NCBI RefSeq assembly: GCF_003014695.1
Contig: NZ_PYAS01000008.1
Coordinates: forward strand, 62,001 to 126,000
DNA from: Dyadobacter jiangsuensis
GTDB taxonomy: Bacteria > Bacteroidota > Bacteroidia > Cytophagales > Spirosomataceae
Length of the DNA stretch: 64,000 bases
Direction of reading: 5' to 3'
Shown in pieces: positions 20,395-29,135 of this stretch. How positions within the stretch are numbered: position 1 is the first letter of the stretch; the number at the start of each line of letters is the position of its first letter. The notes beneath the pieces were generated by a model, which saw nothing but the letters and a program-made list of their open reading frames with translations, made no database searches and had not been told where the DNA came from. Both the position numbers and the translations under genes were made by a program.

Positions 20395-21429
20395 TTACTT
20401 TGTTGCCAGATTCTTCGAAAAGAACGGCAGCATTTTCGTCTCGATCCGCTCGCCTATTTTATTGATGTGGTCGCCCTGGTATTCTTCATAAGAATGCTCG
20501 ATTTTGTAATTGTCAAGCACCTGGTGCAGGATTTTGATATTGGAAGCAATCGGCTGGTCACGATCGCCGGCATCGAAACCGATCCCCTTCATTTGTTTTA
20601 AATTGGTAATATACTGATCAATGCTCGTCAGCGGCATGTTGGCGTTCCACTTGATTTCCGCGACGGGGTTGAGCTTCCCATTTTCTACAATCGCGTCGGT
20701 GTAGAATGGCGGGCGCAACGGGTTGGGCGACCAGGCGGCGGCATAGGCCAGGGCGGCTTTGGTCATAAAATCAGCCTTCGCGATGTCCTCGGGGGTTTTC
20801 ACTGCCTCTATTTTGGCCAACGCTTCGGCAGAACGTGCGTTCCCTGGCGCCAGACAGCAAGGGCTCAGCAAGTAAATACTCGAAAATACCTCCGGGTGAC
20901 GCTCACCGATGCGGATCGTGCCATAACCACCCATCGAATGTCCGGCCAAACCGCGACTAGCCGCTTTGGCAATCGTCCGGTAATGCTGATCAATGTAAGC
21001 GACGAGTTCTTTGGAAACAAAATCCTCCCAGTTGCCCGCCGTAATGGAATTGGAATAGTAGCTACCGCCGGTGCGCGTGAGCGCGTTGGGCGTGACGATG
21101 ATCATCTCCTGCGCCTGACCCGAAGTAAACACCTTGTCGACAATCACAGGCAGATTGATCCAGTGTTTTACGAACCCATACCACTGCGTATCCGTGAAGC
21201 CGTGCAGCAAATACACAACCGGGTACCGGCGTTTCGACTCCTTTTTATAGCTCGGCGGCAGGTATATCGACACGTCGGGATCAGCCGGATTACCTTCCAG
21301 GTTCCCTTCCAGTGATTTGCCATGTACTTTAACGCGCTCCACCGATCCTTTGAGCGGCGATTGCCCGAATGCGAAAACAGGTGCAAGCAGGATCACAAGC
21401 AAAAAGGCGGTCAATCTTTTTCTTTTCAT
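20395..21429 (-). CDS. Secreted esterase of the esterase D/FrmB-like alpha/beta hydrolase family
   Basis: 344 aa with signal peptide (LTAFLLVILLAPVFAFGQ). VYLLHGFTD forms the oxyanion-hole region and GHSMGGYGTIRIG carries the nucleophile Ser. YQGDHINKIG near the end supplies the His. SVERVKVHGKSLEGNL and DVSIYLPPSYKKESKRRYPVVY are typical of esterase-family (PF00756) enzymes, which act on acyl esters of sugars or small metabolites. Probably periplasmic. Substrate not deducible; it stands in a one-gene unit. Confidence 0.82.
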   Translation of the reverse strand: MKRKRLTAFLLVILLAPVFAFGQSPLKGSVERVKVHGKSLEGNLEGNPADPDVSIYLPPSYKKESKRRYPVVYLLHGFTDTQWYGFVKHWINLPVIVDKVFTSGQAQEMIIVTPNALTRTGGSYYSNSITAGNWEDFVSKELVAYIDQHYRTIAKAASRGLAGHSMGGYGTIRIGERHPEVFSSIYLLSPCCLAPGNARSAEALAKIEAVKTPEDIAKADFMTKAALAYAAAWSPNPLRPPFYTDAIVENGKLNPVAEIKWNANMPLTSIDQYITNLKQMKGIGFDAGDRDQPIASNIKILHQVLDNYKIEHSYEEYQGDHINKIGERIETKMLPFFSKNLATK

Positions 21430-21500
21430 TGCAGATCAGGTTTGAATGTGCCCCAAATTAAGAAAGATTAACCGCCTGTAAAAAAGGTATTCAATGCGGA

Positions 21501-22382
21501 TCAGTAATTAAACCGTTGTCCGTCCGATAACGTCGAAACGTGCCGCATCTTACCATGCCGGAAATCATTGTAAAGATCCTTGATTTCTTCCTGACGATCG
21601 GCAATGAACGGCCCGTGCGAAACGATACTGTCGTTCTGCGGCTCGCCCGCGTACAAGAGCACGCGCGCACCTCCCGCGCCTGCCGTGGCGCTCAACGTGC
21701 TTGACTCGCCCGCCGCGCCGCGGCTCAGCCAACCGATCTGGTTGATGTTCAAAACCTTCCTGTTATCACCTACCACCACATCTCCTTCAATGACATACAA
21801 AAAAGCATTGTACGAAGCCGGCAAAGTTTCGTTGATTGACACACCGCGTTGCAGCTGAATGTCGGCCAAGATGAGCGGCACATAATTCTTCACAGGCGAA
21901 TGCAGCCCGGCAAAAGAACCGCTGTACAAAACCGTTTTCACGCCATTCTTTTCAACCACCGGCGCGTTTTCAAATGCGAGATCCTGCACTCTCGGCGTCG
22001 CCCAACGATCAGCTTTCGGCAGGTTCAGCCACATTTGCAGTAAGCGCATCCGCGATTTACCCTCAATCGTCTCGGTATGTACAATGCCGCTGCCTGCTGT
22101 CATCATTTGAAAATCCCCCTGTTTCATCCTGTGCGTTTCGTCGCCGATTTCGCCTTCCAGCAACAGCGAAACGGTTTCAAAGCCCGCATGCGGGTGCGGC
22201 CCTCCTGCCGGCTCGTCATCTTTCTTATCCAGGAAATCGTCCATGAGCAGAATGAATGGGTCGCTGTGTTCGAATTCACCGTAAACCACCGCCCGCGCAG
22301 TATGGTCCGGACCGAGAAACCCGGGTTGGGCAGGAGGTGTTTTAATGCTGATTATATTTCTGGCAATGCCTTGATTTTCCAT
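21501..22382 (-). CDS. Pirin family protein
   Basis: 293 aa from the ATG at 22382; this start is preceded by a purine-rich AAAAGGAAAA about 9 nt upstream, whereas the frame also opens 57 bp earlier. GGPHPHAGFET (His63, His65) and the later His/Glu of SGIVHTETIEG are the metal ligands of the bicupin pirin fold. Bacterial pirins bind iron and some have quercetinase activity or modulate metabolism. Divergent from the GNAT gene. Confidence 0.88.
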   Translation of the reverse strand: MENQGIARNIISIKTPPAQPGFLGPDHTARAVVYGEFEHSDPFILLMDDFLDKKDDEPAGGPHPHAGFETVSLLLEGEIGDETHRMKQGDFQMMTAGSGIVHTETIEGKSRMRLLQMWLNLPKADRWATPRVQDLAFENAPVVEKNGVKTVLYSGSFAGLHSPVKNYVPLILADIQLQRGVSINETLPASYNAFLYVIEGDVVVGDNRKVLNINQIGWLSRGAAGESSTLSATAGAGGARVLLYAGEPQNDSIVSHGPFIADRQEEIKDLYNDFRHGKMRHVSTLSDGQRFNY

Positions 22383-22681
22383 GATCTGTTTTCCTTTTTG
22401 AATCCATGAAGCCATTTGTAGGCTTCTTTTAGTTAACAAAAAACAGCCCCCCTACCATCCATTCAACCCGCTATACATTTGGTTAGCGCAGCGTCAGGAT
22501 GCCGCATTATGGGTTCCTTCAAGACCAATGGATGACAAAAAATTGTCAACAAATGTGAAAATCCGGCAAACAGCCAAATTCTTTCTGTCAACTTTTTGTT
22601 AAAATAAGTGACAGGGCTACGACACCCAACTCGTCAGCTCCACGCCATGTACCCATTAAAAATCCCATTCTACACTTCACA
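22383..22681. other. Divergent intergenic region between pirin and GNAT genes
   Basis: About 300 bp without a gene. It contains near-inverted motifs GTTAACAAAAAACAG (22432-22446) and CTGTCAACTTTTTGTTAA (22587-22604), plus TTGTCAACAAA at about 22543, which could be sites for a common regulator of the two divergent genes. No regulator is adjacent and the matches are imperfect. Confidence 0.3.
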
Positions 22682-23176
22682 ATGCAGTTTTATTCAGAAC
22701 GTTTACGCTACGAAAAATTCACCCGCGACCATTTCGAAGATTACTTCCGGCTCGTTTCACAGCAGGATGTCATGCTGCATATCAGCGGCACCGGGCTCGA
22801 CATGGAAGGCGCCCGCAAAAGATTTGAAAGATCGCTCCGCGCCGACGGCCAGCAAAGCGAGATGGGCTTTGTGGCTGTTTACGAGCAATGCAGCGATTTG
22901 TATGTTGGCCTAGGCAAAATCGTACCTTTCGAGGACGGTTTTACTGAAATAGGCTACGCATTACTCCCCGAATTCTGGGGCAAAGGTTACGCTTCCGAAA
23001 TCACGAGCAGGCTCATCGCTTACGCCCGCGAATGCGGCAGCGTAGAGTCGCTTGTCGCCCTGGTAGCCCCCGAAAACCAGGCTTCCATTCATGTTCTTAC
23101 CAAACAGCAGTTCCGCTTTTTCCGGGAAGTACCCGAAGGCGACGTGGTGCGGCATGATTACATTCTGGATTTGTAG
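22682..23176 (+). CDS. GNAT family N-acetyltransferase
   Basis: 164 aa. Opens with FYSERLRYEKFTRDHFEDYFRLVSQQDVM, the RimJ/RimL-type acceptor half, and has the acetyl-CoA site in LLPEFWGKGYASEITSRLIAYARE (motif A) with ENQASIHVLTKQQFRF as motif B. It transfers an acetyl group from acetyl-CoA to a protein N-terminus or small amine. Cytoplasmic, monocistronic. Confidence 0.85.
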   Translation: MQFYSERLRYEKFTRDHFEDYFRLVSQQDVMLHISGTGLDMEGARKRFERSLRADGQQSEMGFVAVYEQCSDLYVGLGKIVPFEDGFTEIGYALLPEFWGKGYASEITSRLIAYARECGSVESLVALVAPENQASIHVLTKQQFRFFREVPEGDVVRHDYILDL

Positions 23177-23463
23177 CAAGGCGCATTGGTCCCACACCAA
23201 AACAATTCTGCTGTTAACTAAGAGATAGGCATTTGATAATTAAGTCGTTGCCGATTGAAAAGTCATGCGCTTTTTGACTTGCGCAGCCCCATATTTCTCT
23301 CGAATATGCATGCACCTTTAAAAAACGCAATGACTAATCATGAAAAAACTTGCAAGAAATGCCCTGTTATGGTGCGGATACGACGAAAGTCCCCGGATGC
23401 GGATTGCGTGCATAAAGGCACCTAAGACAGGGCTTTTATCAACACCTTTAAACGCAATAAATT

Positions 23464-23679
23464 ATGAATGCACTATTATCCTCCATTGGCCCCGAAGATC
23501 GCATTTGCATGGCCTATGGCCGGGAAGTAAAAATGTTATTGAATGCGAGTGATCCAGCTTCCGGACGAACGACCCCGGAAAGGCCAACCCCTCTCCTTTT
23601 TTATTCCAATTGGCATAATTGTTTCCGTATCTCAAACCGTGCACTAACCACGAATAGTTACAGAAACGACACCATATGA
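23464..23679 (+). CDS. Small ORF coupled to the NmrA-like gene, possibly a cupin remnant
   Basis: 71 codons; its TGA overlaps the ATG of the next gene in ATGA (23676-23679), an arrangement that favours translational coupling. The N-terminal half (IGPEDRICMAYGREVKMLLNAS) faintly resembles the beginning of small cupin proteins that often accompany NmrA-like genes; the second half has no such pattern. It may be a truncated cupin gene kept as a leader. The preceding 23177-23463 holds no convincing gene; two similar pre-start segments occur there (CACCTTTAAAAAACGCAAT near 23308 and CACCTTTAAACGCAATAAAT near 23444). Confidence 0.35.
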   Translation: MNALLSSIGPEDRICMAYGREVKMLLNASDPASGRTTPERPTPLLFYSNWHNCFRISNRALTTNSYRNDTI

Positions 23680-24584
23680 TTGGACAACCATATACTACAC
23701 CTCAAACAATCGTCGTGGCCGGCGCGACGGGGCATCTCGGAACGTTGATCGTCCAGGAGCTTCTCGCGCGGCATGCGCACGTGAAGGCGCTCGTGCGAAG
23801 AGATACGCAGCTATCCAGGACAGCCCCGCTGGAAAAAGCAGGAGCAGTAGTGATCCCGGTCGATTACCGGAACACGGTGATGCTCACCGAAGCGCTCCGC
23901 AATGCGCAATGCATTGTTTCTGCATTGTCGGGTTTGCAGGAGGTGATCGTCGACACGCAAACCGACCTCCTGAAAGCCGCGTTGAATGCCGGCGTTCCGC
24001 GCTTCATTCCTTCCGACTATTGCATTGATTACACAAAACTGCCAAACGGCTCCAACCGTAACCTCGACCTCCGTCGCACGTTTGCGTCGGTCATAGACAA
24101 CACGCCGATCCACGCTACGTCCATTCTCAATGGCATGTTTACGGACTTGCTCAAAGATCAGGCGCCACTGATCCTTCCCAAACTGAATCGCGTGATTTAC
24201 TGGGGCAATGCCGACCAGCCCATGGATTTCACGACCATGGCCAACACCGCTGGATTTACAGCCGCCGCCGCATTGGATTCGCAGGCGCCGAGGTTCCTGC
24301 GCGTTGCAGGTGAGATAGCAACCATACGGGACGTGCAAAGGGCAGCCAGCCAGGCTTATGGGAAGGAGTTTCGTTTGTGGAGGATCGGCGGATTGGGCTT
24401 TCTCGCAACGATGATCCACATCATGCGCACCATTGCGCCCGCCCGGGACGAAGTATTTCCGCCCTGGCAGGGCATGCAGTACCTTCATGACATGCTCAGC
24501 GGCTTGCCGAAATTGGAGCCGCTGGATAATGCACGTTATCCGGAAATTAAATGGACAAGGATTCGGGAGGTATTGGCCGATTAG
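23676..24584 (+). CDS. NmrA/isoflavone reductase-like NAD(P)-binding protein
   Basis: 302 aa. Rossmann fold with the dinucleotide motif VVAGATGHLG (residues 13-22), then LVRRD at the end of strand 2 (NADP preference) and CIVSALSGLQ. PRFIPSDYCIDY is the isoflavone-reductase-like PSxF/Y segment. Atypical SDR; members act as redox sensors or as reductases of aromatic or quinone substrates. Translationally coupled to the small upstream ORF and overlapping the end of the convergent hydrolase gene by 4 bp. Confidence 0.85.
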   Translation: MIGQPYTTPQTIVVAGATGHLGTLIVQELLARHAHVKALVRRDTQLSRTAPLEKAGAVVIPVDYRNTVMLTEALRNAQCIVSALSGLQEVIVDTQTDLLKAALNAGVPRFIPSDYCIDYTKLPNGSNRNLDLRRTFASVIDNTPIHATSILNGMFTDLLKDQAPLILPKLNRVIYWGNADQPMDFTTMANTAGFTAAAALDSQAPRFLRVAGEIATIRDVQRAASQAYGKEFRLWRIGGLGFLATMIHIMRTIAPARDEVFPPWQGMQYLHDMLSGLPKLEPLDNARYPEIKWTRIREVLAD

Positions 24585-25435
24585 TTTCCTTCCAAAAACT
24601 CCCTGACGAGCGTCGCCGTGATCTCCGGCTGCCTGCTGCCCGCTTTCGCGGTACAAATCTCACCCAGCAATGCACCATGCACGCCGGGAAGGATCACGAG
24701 CTCCGCCTTCGGAATCAGCTTGGAGATTTCGACAATGTGCTCGGTTTTGATCACATCCTTGTCGCCCGTCATGATCAATGCAGGCGCTTGTATGCGCGTG
24801 AGGTCGCTTTGGGGCCAGTCGGCGAAGGTCCGGCGGCGCTCGCGGTCTTTGTTGAACATCGTTTGGAGGCCCTTGGGATCGGGATTCACTTTGAGATAAT
24901 ATTCTTTCAATGGCGCAGGCATATTATCGAGCGATGCATTATCCATCATTTCGAAAAAACCGTCGATCATCCCGGCGCGGGTGTAGTTGGAAGCTACGAC
25001 GATGATCTTGTTAATCAGTTCGGGGTGGCGGCCGGCGAGCTGCATGGTTGTACAGCCGCCGTCGCTGAAACCGAGGATGTTGGCTTTCCCTACTTTCAGG
25101 TAGCGAAGCAATGCAGCCACATCATCCGCATCCTGCTGAAACGACTCGGGCGCGTCGCGGTCGCTCGTGCGCCCATGGGCCTGCAACTCAACGGCAATGA
25201 GCTTACTGAATGCAGCAAGCTTGGGCAGAATGTTACCGAACGTCGTTTCGATCGTCGAGCCGCCGCCGTGAATGAGTACCAGCGGAATAGCACCGTCACC
25301 GTAAATCTCATAATACATTTTCAGCCCGTTCACGGGCGCATAACCGGTTGCTTTTGGCTGTTCCATATGAGTTTGTTGTGCTTGAACGGATAAATTCAGC
25401 ATTGTGCCGAGCAATGTAGCGGCCAGCGTTTTCAT
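24581..25435 (-). CDS. Secreted alpha/beta hydrolase
   Basis: 284 aa with signal peptide (LAATLLGTMLNLSVQAQQ). IHGGGSTIETTF gives the oxyanion loop, ILGFSDGGCTTMQLAGRHPEL the nucleophile Ser, and LPGVHGALLGE the catalytic His. Third gene of an ArsR - SRPBCC - hydrolase operon; its ATG overlaps the SRPBCC stop codon (ATGA at 25432-25435), so translation is probably coupled. Substrate unknown. Confidence 0.83.
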   Translation of the reverse strand: MKTLAATLLGTMLNLSVQAQQTHMEQPKATGYAPVNGLKMYYEIYGDGAIPLVLIHGGGSTIETTFGNILPKLAAFSKLIAVELQAHGRTSDRDAPESFQQDADDVAALLRYLKVGKANILGFSDGGCTTMQLAGRHPELINKIIVVASNYTRAGMIDGFFEMMDNASLDNMPAPLKEYYLKVNPDPKGLQTMFNKDRERRRTFADWPQSDLTRIQAPALIMTGDKDVIKTEHIVEISKLIPKAELVILPGVHGALLGEICTAKAGSRQPEITATLVREFLEGN

Positions 25436-25902
25436 GGCTGCGGTGTAGCTTTCCTGCGTTCCAGATACACCGACAGCTTATCGACATTCTGTTTCAAACC
25501 TTCCGCCGCGTTGGCCGACTTCACGATACGGATCATTTGCTCCGCCGATTCGAACAGCATATGCCAGCGCAGAAACGTCTCCTCACCCTGTGCTTCAAAC
25601 GCTACCGTGGTCAGAAAGTTAGGCGCAAAATGCTGGTATACAATCTTTTTTAAGGGAATAACTTCTTTAAATATACTCCTGTTCTGATAATCTTTTCCAT
25701 CGGGGCCGTGCATGACAAGCTCCCAAACGCCGCCCGGCACAAGGTCCATTGTCGTGATCGTATTCGTAAAACCGTTGGGCCCCCACCATTTGGCAATGTG
25801 CTCCGGCTGGGTCCATACCTCCCACACCAGCTCCACGGGCGCGTTCAGTTTGCGGGTAATGATCAGTTCGCGGTCGTGCGTGCTGCTTTTTTCATTTTCC
25901 AT
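25432..25902 (-). CDS. SRPBCC/AHSA1-type lipid-binding domain protein
   Basis: 156 aa. ELIITRKLNAPVELVWEVWTQPEHIAKWWGPNGFTNTI is the classic AHSA1 (START-like) opening; KIVYQHFAPNFLTTVAFEAQGEETFLRWHMLFES follows in the middle strands. These proteins form a hydrophobic pocket for small molecules, in ArsR-linked pairs of unknown ligand. The ArsR gene upstream overlaps by 11 bp; the downstream hydrolase overlaps by 4 bp. A second ArsR-SRPBCC pair is found at 45.5-46.3 kb. Confidence 0.85.
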   Translation of the reverse strand: MENEKSSTHDRELIITRKLNAPVELVWEVWTQPEHIAKWWGPNGFTNTITTMDLVPGGVWELVMHGPDGKDYQNRSIFKEVIPLKKIVYQHFAPNFLTTVAFEAQGEETFLRWHMLFESAEQMIRIVKSANAAEGLKQNVDKLSVYLERRKATPQP

Positions 25903-26224
25903 ATCGCTCTTTTTTTAGTTGTTCCAAATAGTTTTCCAATGAATCCAATTTGCTCTCCCAATGCTTTTTGTACTGCTCCACCCACACCGACACCTCGCTG
26001 AGGCTATCCAGGCGGGCTTCACAAATGTGATCCCTCCCCTCTTTCCGGATAAAAATCAGCCCGCAATCGCTCAGGATTTTGACGTGCAGCGAAATCGCCT
26101 GCCGGGTCACATCAAACTGCTCGGCAATGGCATTCACATTCTGGGGCTGCTCGGCCAGCATACCGATGATCGCCCGGCGCGTGGGGTCGGCAATGGCCTG
26201 ATATACATCTCTTCGTGCTCTCAT
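25892..26224 (-). CDS. ArsR-family winged-helix repressor (copy 1)
   Basis: 110 aa from the ATG at 26224. An ATG 9 bp upstream lies inside the operator and the paralogue at 46315 starts at the equivalent place, so the shorter start is preferred. RRDVYQAIADPTRRAIIGMLA, then VNAIAEQFDVTRQAISLHVKILSDCGLI, is the winged HTH of the metal-independent ArsR/SRPBCC class; no Cys metal site is apparent. It probably represses its own operon through the two palindromes directly upstream, with a small ligand or the SRPBCC protein relieving repression. Confidence 0.88.
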   Translation of the reverse strand: MRARRDVYQAIADPTRRAIIGMLAEQPQNVNAIAEQFDVTRQAISLHVKILSDCGLIFIRKEGRDHICEARLDSLSEVSVWVEQYKKHWESKLDSLENYLEQLKKERYGK

Positions 26225-26229
26225 AACAT

Positions 26230-26271
26230 GCAAGTATTTGCTTGCAAATATATGTGCAAGTATTTACTTGC
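26230..26271 (-). promoter_or_regulatory. Double palindromic operator and promoter of ArsR copy 1
   Basis: Two palindromes, GCAAGTATTTGCTTGC (26230-26245) and GCAAGTATTTACTTGC (26256-26271), share GCAAGTA/CTTGC arms with 26-bp spacing. Read on the minus strand, TATATTTG between them is an exact -7 TAnnTTTG box with a TTGC about 19 nt upstream, so repressor bound here would occlude the promoter. The nearer site ends 5 bp before the arsR start codon. Confidence 0.75.
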
Positions 26272-26379
26272 GCAATATTTATTTGTTAATTTTGAAGTCT
26301 CGGAAAAAGGGCTTCAATTTGTCGCGACCGCCCCCTGTGAATGTCCGTTTTAGGGAGCATGCGTGACGGTGCAAGTCCA

Positions 26380-26387
26380 TACTTTTG
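26380..26387 (+). promoter_or_regulatory. Candidate -7 promoter element of the VOC gene
   Basis: TACTTTTG matches TAnnTTTG exactly, 52 bp before the ATG at 26439. No good -33 TTTG lies 19-20 nt upstream, so confidence is moderate at best. Confidence 0.35.
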
Positions 26388-26438
26388 CATCCGTCAACAA
26401 TCTAAAATCAAGTCCAATCACCTTTAAATCTTTTAGCT

Positions 26439-26867
26439 ATGCCCAAAATCAATCCTTACCTCAACTTCGACGGAACTGCGGAAGAGGCTTTCAATTTCTA
26501 CAAGTCCGTGTTCGGCGGAGAATTCACAGGTGTTCACAGAATGGACGGCGCACCTGGAACTGAGAATTTGCCCGAAAGCGAAAGAAACCGCATCATGCAC
26601 ATTTCCCTTCCAGTGGGTGACGAGTTGCTGATGGCTTCGGACATTATGCCTTCCATGGGCCAGACGCTCAAAGTCGGCAACAATAACTACATTTCTATTT
26701 TCCCCGACAGCCGCGAGCAGGCCGACGAGTTTTTCAATGGCCTATCGGTAGGCGGTACCATCGAAATGCCGATGGAAGACCAATTCTGGGGCGATTATTT
26801 CGGCGCTTTCCAGGATAAGTTCGGTGTAAACTGGATGATCAATTTCCCCGCGCAGCAAGGCGCATAA
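26439..26867 (+). CDS. VOC-superfamily PhnB-like protein
   Basis: 142 aa. MPKINPYLNFDGTAEEAFNFYKSVFGGEF and ISIFPDSREQADEFFNGLSVGG are characteristic of the PhnB/YjdN-like glyoxalase-fold family, as is DYFGAFQDKFGVNWMINF at the C-terminus. Function of this group is not established; members of the fold bind metals and small molecules. Monocistronic, ended by a strong terminator. Confidence 0.88.
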   Translation: MPKINPYLNFDGTAEEAFNFYKSVFGGEFTGVHRMDGAPGTENLPESERNRIMHISLPVGDELLMASDIMPSMGQTLKVGNNNYISIFPDSREQADEFFNGLSVGGTIEMPMEDQFWGDYFGAFQDKFGVNWMINFPAQQGA

Positions 26868-26883
26868 TGTACAGTTGTAATGC

Positions 26884-26919
26884 AAAAGGCCGGTTCCCGA
26901 AGATGCGGACCGGCCTTTT
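26884..26919. terminator. Bidirectional terminator between VOC and S41 peptidase genes
   Basis: Perfect 11-bp stem AAAAGGCCGGT (26884-26894) / ACCGGCCTTTT (26909-26919), loop of 14 nt. A and T runs on both sides allow it to serve both convergent genes. Confidence 0.9.
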
Positions 26920-26938
26920 TCTATTGAAATCCCTTCCA

Positions 26939-28057
26939 TTACTTTCCCGTATTATCCTTTTCGGCATAATACCGCTGCACAAAAGCGACCCAATCCTTCT
27001 CGCCCGCAGGAATCCTTACGTCAGGCGAGAAGCCCACATTATCGATTCGAAATTCCCGCACCCAGCCATTACGGCCCCACGGTATAGCCAGGCTGAATGT
27101 TCCGTCGCAGAGATCAAAATTCTGATCCGAGCCATAATCCATAACGCCGTGCGAATTAGCCCCGAAAGTAGTTACTTTTTTACTTTGTGATCCCTCATAG
27201 ATAAAAAACTCCGTTGCGCTGCCGCAGCCTTTGTCCATCAGGAAAGCAATGTGCCGCGGATATACCGTAGGATCAATGTCGTAGGTACGCTGCAAATCCT
27301 CACCGTCGGTTACGAGCTTGCCCGGGTTTTCCTTCACTGCCTTCAACAGCCGCTGCGCCCTCGCATAGTAAGGGTTAGTGGTGTCTTTTTGTGATTTGAG
27401 TTCTCTTTCCATGGAGGCGATATACTCCCTGCTCGACCGGTAATCCCACGACGGATAGACAATCGGGTTTGTGTAGATCAGCTTAGCCATTTCGTCGGAA
27501 GTACCGGCATTGCCGCCACCATTGCCACGCAGATCGAAGATCAAATAGGGTGTTTTCGCCAAAAGTGCCTTGTTGGCAACCAGGATGCTGTCCACCTGGT
27601 TAACTTCCCGCTGGTTGAACACGCCCAGTTTCAAATAGAGAAAATCGGCACTCAGCTGTTTGAACTGCACCAGATCCGTGCTCGTAGTATGGCCATGCGT
27701 GGCAGCCGCACCCTGGCCTTTCCATTCCTGCCAGATCATGAAAACATGACTATCCTTGAAAAAGCCGGTGTAATCTTGCAGGATTTTTAGGCATTCGCCC
27801 TCTGTTTTTGCGCCAGGTGCGCGGCGGCGGAGGTCTTTGACCAGTTTATCATAAGCGGGACGTGCCTGTGCTGTCACTTTATCGTCAAATCCGGCGTAAA
27901 TGCGGCCTACCTTGTCGATGGCCTGTTCCAAAGTGCCTTCGCAGCCGCATTTGGCAGTCAGTAACTTCGATTGCGCATGATCGGATTGCGCCATGGCCGC
28001 GTTCATCTGGCATAGCAGACCGAACATGCAGATTTTCAATAAATAAAGAGATTTCAT
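26939..28057 (-). CDS. Secreted S41-family (TSPc) peptidase
   Basis: 372 aa, signal peptide to about residue 23 (ICMFGLLCQMNAAMAQ). DLRGNGGG at 175-182 and KGCGSATE (Ser280) are the core TSPc signatures of C-terminal-processing peptidases; no PDZ domain is seen. The N-terminal helical region begins with a CGCEG cysteine motif. It probably cleaves peptides in the periplasm or at the cell surface. Ends at the shared terminator and is divergent from the LytTR regulator. Confidence 0.82.
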   Translation of the reverse strand: MKSLYLLKICMFGLLCQMNAAMAQSDHAQSKLLTAKCGCEGTLEQAIDKVGRIYAGFDDKVTAQARPAYDKLVKDLRRRAPGAKTEGECLKILQDYTGFFKDSHVFMIWQEWKGQGAAATHGHTTSTDLVQFKQLSADFLYLKLGVFNQREVNQVDSILVANKALLAKTPYLIFDLRGNGGGNAGTSDEMAKLIYTNPIVYPSWDYRSSREYIASMERELKSQKDTTNPYYARAQRLLKAVKENPGKLVTDGEDLQRTYDIDPTVYPRHIAFLMDKGCGSATEFFIYEGSQSKKVTTFGANSHGVMDYGSDQNFDLCDGTFSLAIPWGRNGWVREFRIDNVGFSPDVRIPAGEKDWVAFVQRYYAEKDNTGK

Positions 28058-28079
28058 TGCGTCAGGTGATGTAACTGTT

Positions 28080-28111
28080 TTTGATTTAAATGAAAAGGTT
28101 TGCTACTTTCA
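28080..28111 (+). promoter_or_regulatory. Candidate promoter of the first LytTR/LytS pair
   Basis: TTTG (28080-28083), a 20-nt gap, then TACTTTCA (28104-28111), a -33/-7 pair with two mismatches in the -7 box. The regulator ATG follows 45 nt downstream. Confidence 0.35.
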
Positions 28112-28155
28112 TGCGGTTACCTTCGGCCGTAAGACCGTCACAAATCTGATCCCGC

Positions 28156-28932
28156 ATGTCCCAGACACTTCGCTGCGCCATTATTGAGGACGAACCGCTG
28201 GCGCAGGAACTGCTAGAAAAATATGTCCGCCGAGTTTCGTTCCTGAAACTGGCAGGTACGTTCGACGACGCGATCGTCGCATTTACCGAATTGCCCGCAC
28301 TCGCGCCTCATATCATTTTCCTGGACATCAACATGCCCGAAATGACCGGCATCGAGTTCCTGAAAGCCCTGCCCGCGCCGCACCCGGTTGTGATCATGAC
28401 CACCGCCAACCCAAACCATGCCCTCGACGGCTTTGAACTGGGCGTAGCCGATTACCTGCTGAAACCCATTACTTTCGACCGGTTCCTGAAAGCGATCGGC
28501 CGCGTTCGCGAACGGTTTCCGGCGATGGCCGAGGTTTCTGAAAAACCGGCAGCTCAGGTCACTTCGTCCACAGCCGTTTCACAGCAGGAACCTTTCGTAG
28601 CCGAACTCACCTTTGCCTATTTCAAAACCGACAAACGCATTGAACAGGTACTTTTTGCGGATATCGAGTATGTGGAAGCATTGGGCGACTACCTGCGAAT
28701 TTTCCTGTCCGACCGGAACATCGTTACCCATTTGACCGTCAAGAAACTGCTCGAAATACTCCCCGCCGGGCTTTTCGTTCGTGTACACCGGTCTTATATC
28801 GTACAGCTTCAACATATCCGGAGCATGGAGGGCAATATGCTCCGCCTGTCTTCCGGGAAGGAGCTGCTGATCGGCCCCAATTACCGGGATGAGGTCCGGA
28901 ACCTGCTGAAAAAGTGGCTTGCCAATTCATGA
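28156..28932 (+). CDS. LytTR-family response regulator (pair 1)
   Basis: 258 aa. Receiver domain 5-120 with acidic pocket EDE and phosphoacceptor Asp57 in IIFLDINMPEM, conserved Lys in YLLKP. A Pro/Ala/Ser/Thr linker about 125-150 leads to a LytTR DNA-binding domain about 155-258 (FADIEYVEALGDYLRIF, LPAGLFVRVHRSYIVQL). It acts with the LytS-type kinase encoded about 200 bp downstream on the same strand. Targets unknown. Confidence 0.92.
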   Translation: MSQTLRCAIIEDEPLAQELLEKYVRRVSFLKLAGTFDDAIVAFTELPALAPHIIFLDINMPEMTGIEFLKALPAPHPVVIMTTANPNHALDGFELGVADYLLKPITFDRFLKAIGRVRERFPAMAEVSEKPAAQVTSSTAVSQQEPFVAELTFAYFKTDKRIEQVLFADIEYVEALGDYLRIFLSDRNIVTHLTVKKLLEILPAGLFVRVHRSYIVQLQHIRSMEGNMLRLSSGKELLIGPNYRDEVRNLLKKWLANS

Positions 28933-29135
28933 TATCCGCCTGTTTTTAGCTGCATTCAAATGCAAAACGAAGGTATCGCACCAGCATCAGGGAACTGAAT
29001 TTATTCGACGAACCTGCCCGCGTTTTCGGTAAAAGCCTGGTTTGCATTTTGATCGAAAATCCGGCAGTACTTATCGAAACAATGCGCCTGGCAACGCTGA
29101 AAGAAGATAATTTAGCATGCATTCAAAAATCGCAC

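Noticed and set aside
23340-23552. 70-codon frame starting MKKLARNALLWCGYD
   Set aside because: Composition is irregular, it overlaps the better-coupled 23464 frame, and no family is recognised.
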